From Corynebacterium uropygiale (GTDB lineage Bacteria; Actinomycetota; Actinomycetes; Mycobacteriales; Mycobacteriaceae): DNA of 64,000 nucleotides. This document shows positions 59,568 through 64,000 of this stretch, piece by piece (positions within the stretch are counted from its first letter, which is position 1; each line of letters begins with the position of its first letter). The position numbers were made by a program, and so were the translations under genes. The notes under the pieces were generated by a model, which was not told the DNA's origin, ran no database searches, and was given only the letters and a program-made list of their open reading frames with translations. Location: NCBI RefSeq assembly GCF_021568315.1, contig NZ_JAKGSI010000002.1, forward strand, positions 124,001 through 188,000, written 5' to 3'.

Positions 59568-62405
59568 GTGCCAGGAAAGCTTCGTGTTCATGAACTCGCT
59601 AAGCAACTGGGAATCCCCAGCAAGGAACTGCTGGCGACCCTGAAGGAGCAGGGCGAGTTCGTTAAGACCGCATCCTCCACCATCGAACCGCCGGTGGTGA
59701 AGAAGATGCGCGCCTACTACGAAAAGAAGAACGGGCCCGCGGAGGCAGAGGCGAAGGCTGCCGCCAAGCCCGCTGCGCCCAAGCCGGGCGCCGGTTCGGC
59801 GAAGGCCAAGCCGGGTGCCGGTGCTGGCGCGCCGAAGCCGGGCCCGAAGCCGCAGGCCAAGCCCGGTGCCGGTACCGGTGCCGCTGCGCCCAAGCCGGGC
59901 GCCGGTTCCGCGAAGGCGAAGCCAGGTGCGGGTGCCGGTGCTGGCGCGCCGAAGCCGGGCCCGAAGCCGCAGGCCAAGCCCGGTGCCGCCGCACCGAAGC
60001 CCGGCGCCGGAGCCCAGGGCGAGTCTGCCCAGAAGAGCCAGCAGCAGGACAAGAAGTCCGCTAAGCCGGGCCCGAAGCCCGGCCCGAAGCCGGGCCCCAA
60101 GCCCGGTGGTCGCGCCCCGCGGGTGGCGAACAACCCGTTCTCCACGAACAGCTCCAGCGAGCGTCCCGCGCCGCGTCCCGGCGGTGGCCGGGCGACCCCG
60201 CGTCCCGGTGGCCACGGTGGCAACCGGAAGCAGAACCCGCCGCGTCCGGGTGGTGGCCGTTCCCAGCAGCGTCAGCAGCAGGGTGGGCACTCCCAGGAGA
60301 GCCCGAAGCAGGGCGGCGGCCGTCGGCCGAGCCCGGCGATGATGCCGGCGCACCCGAGCCCGCGGCAGATGCCCTCGAAGTCCGCTGCCGGCGGACGCGG
60401 GCGCAACAACCGCGGTGGTGGCCCGGGCGGCCCGCGCTTTGGCGGCCGTCCTGGTGGCGGCGGCCGGGGTGGCCGTCGCGGTGGTACCGCGGGCGCGTTC
60501 GGGCGGCCCGGTGGCGCTCCGCGTAAGGGCCGCAAGTCGAAGCGGCAGAAGCGGAATGAGTACGAGTCCATGAAGGCTCCGAACGTCATTGGTGGCGTTC
60601 GGCTGCCCGATGGCGGCGGCCAGACCCTGCGTCTGCGCCGTGGTGCCTCGCTCTCTGACTTCGCGGAGAAGATCGGTTGCGAGGCCTCCTCCCTCGTGCA
60701 GGCGCTGTTCAACCTCGGTGAGATGGTGACCGCGACGGCCTCCGTCTCCGATGAGACGTTGCAGCTCCTCGGCGAGGAGATCAACTACAAGGTGGAAGTT
60801 GTCTCCCCGGAGGATGAGGACCGCGAGCTCCTCGAGCGCTTCGACCTGCAATTCGGCGAGGACGAGGGCACCGAGGAGGACCTGGCCAAGCGTCCCCCGG
60901 TGGTCACCGTCATGGGTCACGTCGACCACGGTAAGACCCGCCTGCTCGACACGATCCGCAAGACCAACGTCGGCGGTCGCGAGGCTGGCGGCATCACCCA
61001 GGGCATCGGCGCCTACCAGGTGCAGGTGAACGTGGAGGATGAGGAAAGGACGATCACCTTCCTCGATACCCCGGGTCACGAGGCCTTCACCGCCATGCGT
61101 GCCCGCGGTGCGAAGTCCACGGACATCGCCGTGCTCGTGGTCGCCGCCGACGACGGCGTCATGCCGCAGACCGTCGAGGCGATCAACCACGCCAAGGCGG
61201 CGGATGTGCCGATCGTCGTGGCCGTGAACAAGATCGATAAGCCGGAGGCTCAGCCGGACAAGATCCGCGGCCAGCTCACCGAGTACGGTCTCGTGCCCGA
61301 GGAGTACGGCGGCGACACGATGTTCGTCGACATCTCGGCGAAGAAGGGCATCAACATCGATGGCCTTCTCGAGGCCGTCACCCTCACCGCCGATGCCTCC
61401 CTGGACCTCGTCGCGAACCCGGACATGGACGCCCAGGGTATCGCCATCGAATCCCACCTCGATCGTGGCCGCGGCCCCGTCGCCACGGTCATCGTCCAGC
61501 GCGGTACCCTCCGCGTCGGTGATTCCATCGTCGTGGGTGACACCTATGGCCGCGTCCGCCGCATGGTGGACGAGTACGGCGAGGATGTCCAGGAAGCCGG
61601 CCCGTCGCGCCCCGTGCAGATGCAGGGTCTCAACGGCGTGCCCGGCCCGGGTGACAACCTCCTGGTCGTCGAGGATGATCGAGTGGCCCGCCAGATCGCT
61701 GACCAGCGCGATGCTCGTCGTCGTAACGCGATGGCCGCGAAGACGCGCAAGCGCGTGTCCCTGGAGGACCTCGACAAGGTCCTCAAGGAGACCAGCACCC
61801 TCAACCTCATCCTCAAGGGCGACAACGCCGGTTCGGTGGAAGCTCTGGAGGAGGCCCTCCTCAAGATCGAGGTCGACGACGAGGTCGAGCTCAACATCAT
61901 CGACCGCGGTGTTGGTGCCGTGACGCAGACCAACGTCAAGCTGGCCGCCGCCTCGGACGCCGTGATCATCGGCTTCAACGTCCGGGCGGAAGGCAAGGCG
62001 ACCGAGGAAGCCAACGCCGAGGGCGTCGACATCCGCTACTACACGGTGATCTACCGCGTCATCGAGGAAGTGGAGCAGGCGCTCAAGGGCATGCTCAAGC
62101 CGATCTACGAGGATCGGGACATGGGTGTGGCGGAGATCCGGCAGATCTTCAAGGCCTCCGCCGTCGGCCTCATCGCCGGCTGCATGGTCGAAGAGGGCAA
62201 GGTCCGCCGCAACGCCAAGCTGCGCCTGGTCCGCGACGGCAACGTCATCGCTCCGGACGCGACCATCACCTCGCTCCGCCGGGAGAAGGACGACGTCACC
62301 GAAGTCTCTGCCGGTTACGAGTGCGGTATGGTGCTCTCCTACCCGGACATCCAGGTGGGCGACAAGATTGAGGTCTACGAGCAGGTTGAGGTGCCGCGCA
62401 CCTAA
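59568..62405 (+). CDS. infB: Translation initiation factor IF-2
   Basis: A 945-residue GTPase that brings initiator tRNA to the 30S subunit. An N-terminal helix ([19 protein letters not shown]) is followed by a long low-complexity linker (about residues 55-320) of Lys-Pro-Gly-Ala and then Gly-Arg repeats, including an imperfect 37-residue tandem duplication. The GTPase core has [13 protein letters not shown] (about residue 450), DTPGHEAFT and [10 protein letters not shown]. Domains II-IV end at [11 protein letters not shown]. The GTG start follows GAGGAGAGAA. Length is in the actinobacterial range. Confidence 0.97.
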   Translation: MPGKLRVHELAKQLGIPSKELLATLKEQGEFVKTASSTIEPPVVKKMRAYYEKKNGPAEAEAKAAAKPAAPKPGAGSAKAKPGAGAGAPKPGPKPQAKPGAGTGAAAPKPGAGSAKAKPGAGAGAGAPKPGPKPQAKPGAAAPKPGAGAQGESAQKSQQQDKKSAKPGPKPGPKPGPKPGGRAPRVANNPFSTNSSSERPAPRPGGGRATPRPGGHGGNRKQNPPRPGGGRSQQRQQQGGHSQESPKQGGGRRPSPAMMPAHPSPRQMPSKSAAGGRGRNNRGGGPGGPRFGGRPGGGGRGGRRGGTAGAFGRPGGAPRKGRKSKRQKRNEYESMKAPNVIGGVRLPDGGGQTLRLRRGASLSDFAEKIGCEASSLVQALFNLGEMVTATASVSDETLQLLGEEINYKVEVVSPEDEDRELLERFDLQFGEDEGTEEDLAKRPPVVTVMGHVDHGKTRLLDTIRKTNVGGREAGGITQGIGAYQVQVNVEDEERTITFLDTPGHEAFTAMRARGAKSTDIAVLVVAADDGVMPQTVEAINHAKAADVPIVVAVNKIDKPEAQPDKIRGQLTEYGLVPEEYGGDTMFVDISAKKGINIDGLLEAVTLTADASLDLVANPDMDAQGIAIESHLDRGRGPVATVIVQRGTLRVGDSIVVGDTYGRVRRMVDEYGEDVQEAGPSRPVQMQGLNGVPGPGDNLLVVEDDRVARQIADQRDARRRNAMAAKTRKRVSLEDLDKVLKETSTLNLILKGDNAGSVEALEEALLKIEVDDEVELNIIDRGVGAVTQTNVKLAAASDAVIIGFNVRAEGKATEEANAEGVDIRYYTVIYRVIEEVEQALKGMLKPIYEDRDMGVAEIRQIFKASAVGLIAGCMVEEGKVRRNAKLRLVRDGNVIAPDATITSLRREKDDVTEVSAGYECGMVLSYPDIQVGDKIEVYEQVEVPRT
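59773..59998 (+). repeat. Imperfect tandem repeat in the infB linker
   Basis: Two copies of about 111-117 bp (starting 59773 and 59884) encode [19 protein letters not shown] plus [14 protein letters not shown]. The second copy carries a 6-bp (Ala-Gly) insertion. [14 protein letters not shown] follows near 60070. This region is prone to slippage and length variation. Confidence 0.85.
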
Positions 62406-62433
62406 GAGCTCGACAGATAGCTTGATCACACTC

Positions 62434-62470
62434 GAGTCCCCGCGAGGCCATGAGGCTTCGCGGGGGCTTT
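62434..62470 (+). terminator. infB terminator
   Basis: CCCCGCGAGGCC pairs with GGCTTCGCGGGG around a 4-nt loop, flanked by GAGT/GCTT and followed by CTTTG. Confidence 0.8.
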
Positions 62471-62531
62471 GTGCGTGGGGTAGAATCGCAGGGCTAGACA
62501 AGGGGACGTGACGTGAAGAAAGGGGATTGCC

Positions 62532-62972
62532 ATGGCTGATCACCAGCGGGCTGCGCGGATGGCGCGCCGCATTCAGCACATCGTGGCCACCGCCATTGAG
62601 CGCCAGATTAAGGACCGCCGGCTCGAGTTCGTGACGATCACGGACGCGAAGGTCACGGGGGATCTCCACGACGCGACGGTCTTTTATACCGTCCGCGGCC
62701 GCACCCTCGATGAGGAACCGGACATGAAGGCGGCGGAGGCGGCGCTCGCGAAGGCGCGCGGCCCGCTGCGCAAACTCATCGGCGATGAGCTCAAGGTCCG
62801 CTTCACTCCGACGCTGAGCTTCGAGGTGGACACCGTGCCCGAGGCCTCTGCCCACATGGAAGAGCTCCTGGCCCGGGCCCGCGCCCGCGATGCGGAGCTC
62901 GCCAAGCTCAAGGAGAATGCCACCCCTGCGGGCGATGCTGATCCCTATCGCGACTCGGAGAAGGACGCCTAG
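62532..62972 (+). CDS. rbfA: Ribosome-binding factor A
   Basis: A 146-residue KH-fold 30S assembly factor. [20 protein letters not shown] is the N-terminal helix, with [13 protein letters not shown] and [12 protein letters not shown] from the KH core. A charged tail follows. The start follows AAAGGGGATTGCC. It lies 126 bp after infB across a terminator, and the next gene begins 1 bp after its stop. Confidence 0.95.
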   Translation: MADHQRAARMARRIQHIVATAIERQIKDRRLEFVTITDAKVTGDLHDATVFYTVRGRTLDEEPDMKAAEAALAKARGPLRKLIGDELKVRFTPTLSFEVDTVPEASAHMEELLARARARDAELAKLKENATPAGDADPYRDSEKDA

Positions 62973-62973
62973 G

Positions 62974-63930
62974 GTGAGCCGTTTCGCACAGGCTCGCTAC
63001 CTGATTGAGAAGGCGGCGCGGGTGGCCGTCGTCGGACACCTTCGCCCCGACGCGGACGCCGTCGGATCCGTGACGGCGATGGTGAGCGCCCTTCGCTTCC
63101 TGGGGAAGAAGGCGGACGGTTTCATCGGGCAGGCCCAGCCGTTGCCGGCGAACCTCCGCAGCATCCCCGGCGCGGAGGAGATCACGGTGAGCGCGGAGCT
63201 GCCGCCGGTGGATCTCGTCATCGCGGTGGACTGCGGTTCCCTCGACCGCACGGGTGGGCTGGCCGACGCCGTCGCCGCCGCCCCCGACTGCCTCGTCATC
63301 GATCACCATGCCTCGAACCCGGGTTTCGGGACGGTGAACATCATCGACGCGGAGGCAGAGTCGACGACGCTCATCCTCTTCCGCCTCTTCTCCACCTTGG
63401 GGGTGGAGCTCGACGCCACCCTGGCCCACAGCCTCTATGCCGGGCTTGTGACAGATACCGGGAGCTTCCGCTGGGGCACCCCGCGGATGCACCTCGTCGC
63501 GGCGGAGCTCATGAAGACCGGTATTGATACGCGGCGGATCGCCGAGGAGCTCATCGACGGCAACTCGGTGGGGGACCTCCAGATGATCGGCTCCGTTCTC
63601 AGCGGCGTCACGCTCATGACGGTGGGCTCGCTGGGTGTGGCCTACCTCGTCGCCGATGCCGACACCATCTATGGGCACTCCGCCTCCGCGGTAGAAAGCC
63701 TCGTGGACTTCGTCCGGGTGGTGGACAACGCGCAGCTGGGCGTCGTTTTTAAGGAGACTTCGCGGGGCCGCTGGGCGGTGTCGCTGCGGTCCTCGTCCAT
63801 GGACGTCTCGCGGATTGCCACCCGCCTGGGCGGCGGCGGCCACGTCCCGGCCGCGGGATACACCACCTCGGGCAGGGTGGACACGATTGTGCAGGAGCTC
63901 GTCACCGTCCTGGAGGAGCTCTCCGACTAG
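62974..63930 (+). CDS. DHH-family nanoRNase / pAp phosphatase NrnA-like
   Basis: A 318-residue DHH/DHHA1 phosphoesterase. GHLRPDADAVGS holds the first metal motif, AVDCGSLDRT the second, and VIDHHASNPGF the DHH motif. LVTDTGSFRWGTP follows, and the C-terminal DHHA1 ends in GGGGHVPAAGY. Members degrade 2-5 nt RNA and dephosphorylate pAp. GTG at 62974 begins MSRFAQARYLIEKA. It is coupled to rbfA (1-bp gap), a conserved actinobacterial linkage. Confidence 0.93.
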   Translation: MSRFAQARYLIEKAARVAVVGHLRPDADAVGSVTAMVSALRFLGKKADGFIGQAQPLPANLRSIPGAEEITVSAELPPVDLVIAVDCGSLDRTGGLADAVAAAPDCLVIDHHASNPGFGTVNIIDAEAESTTLILFRLFSTLGVELDATLAHSLYAGLVTDTGSFRWGTPRMHLVAAELMKTGIDTRRIAEELIDGNSVGDLQMIGSVLSGVTLMTVGSLGVAYLVADADTIYGHSASAVESLVDFVRVVDNAQLGVVFKETSRGRWAVSLRSSSMDVSRIATRLGGGGHVPAAGYTTSGRVDTIVQELVTVLEELSD

Positions 63931-63949
63931 CTGACTTGAAGGAGATTGT

Positions 63950-64000
63950 GTGAAAACTCGCGTCGAAGAGCCTGAATACGCCCAGGCTTCGGCTGGACGC
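63950..64000 (+). CDS. Start of a following gene (3'-truncated)
   Basis: GTG at 63950 after GAAGGAGATT opens a frame of 17 codons to the window edge (MKTRVEEPEYAQASAGR). In related genomes a MATE-family efflux protein (DinF-like) follows nrnA; the visible residues are too few to confirm that. Confidence 0.5.
   Translation, partial: MKTRVEEPEYAQASAGR

Noticed and set aside
59520..62855. 1111-codon minus-strand open frame opposite infB
   Set aside because: It is a shadow of the infB codon bias, has no recognisable domain, and runs across the infB terminator.

Overview
The window is a stretch of bacterial chromosome with high GC content, strong third-position GC bias and dense coding. It is almost certainly from the genus Corynebacterium or a very close relative in the Mycobacteriales. 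This rests on gene content and order: ffh, rpsP, rimM-trmD, rplS-lepB-rnhB-DUF2469-yraN-comM-dprA-xerC-M23, rpsB-tsf-pyrH-frr-cdsA-rlmN, DUF2631-dxr-rip1-ispG-pbp-map, mycothione reductase, mqo, proS-rimP-nusA-ylxR-infB-rbfA-nrnA. The mycothiol-specific reductase, DUF2631 and DUF2469 are actinobacterial markers. I cannot name the species from this sequence alone. No rRNA, tRNA, CRISPR array, IS element or prophage was seen.

Layout. 1-2.6 kb: the 3' end of ffh, a small ankyrin protein and rpsP. 2.6-11.3 kb: a complete nucleoside salvage and catabolism island placed between rpsP and rimM (deoR, nupC, cdd, deoA, deoC, a phosphopentomutase-like mutase, an MFS carrier, deoD). Together these genes import nucleosides, deaminate cytidine, split nucleosides to (deoxy)ribose-1-phosphate, isomerise that to the 5-phosphate and cleave deoxyribose-5-phosphate. 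11.4-14.2 kb: rimM, trmD and a GntR/DUF1648 pair. 14.3-22.4 kb: tex, then a minus-strand block with a two-gene ABC exporter, two paralogous small PLDc_N-type membrane proteins and a CydDC-like heterodimeric ABC transporter. 22.6-29.8 kb: rplS to the competence genes, xerC and an M23 protein. 30-38 kb: the translation/UMP kinase/frr/cdsA block, interrupted by an OafA-type acyltransferase. 38-41 kb: an ABC pair. 41-47.9 kb: isoprenoid genes (dxr, ispG) with a site-2 protease, a PBP and map. 47.9-57.4 kb: mtr, a hydrolase, mqo, selO, yaaA, proS and a lipoprotein. 57.5-64 kb: the rimP-nusA-ylxR-infB-rbfA-nrnA operon, ending in the first codons of the next gene.

Regulatory signals stand out. About fifteen genes have a -10 box of form TANNNT placed 6-8 nt (mostly exactly 7) before the start codon, so they are probably transcribed as leaderless mRNAs; this pattern also decided several start codons. 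The two nucleoside promoters share a 36-bp element made of two inverted 12-mers at identical spacing, a strong candidate DeoR operator. Perfect inverted repeats sit on the promoter of the ABC operon at 38.1 kb, upstream of the PLDc_N/ABC block at 19.0 kb, and on the -10 of the CydDC-like pair.

The least explained piece is the 28.19-28.41 kb leader in front of xerC. It combines a clean promoter, a DtxR-like box, a stable hairpin, and a perfect 14-bp hairpin lying inside the annotated N-terminus of xerC. It may be a small RNA or an attenuator. All functional statements are from motif recognition by eye; no database search was possible.
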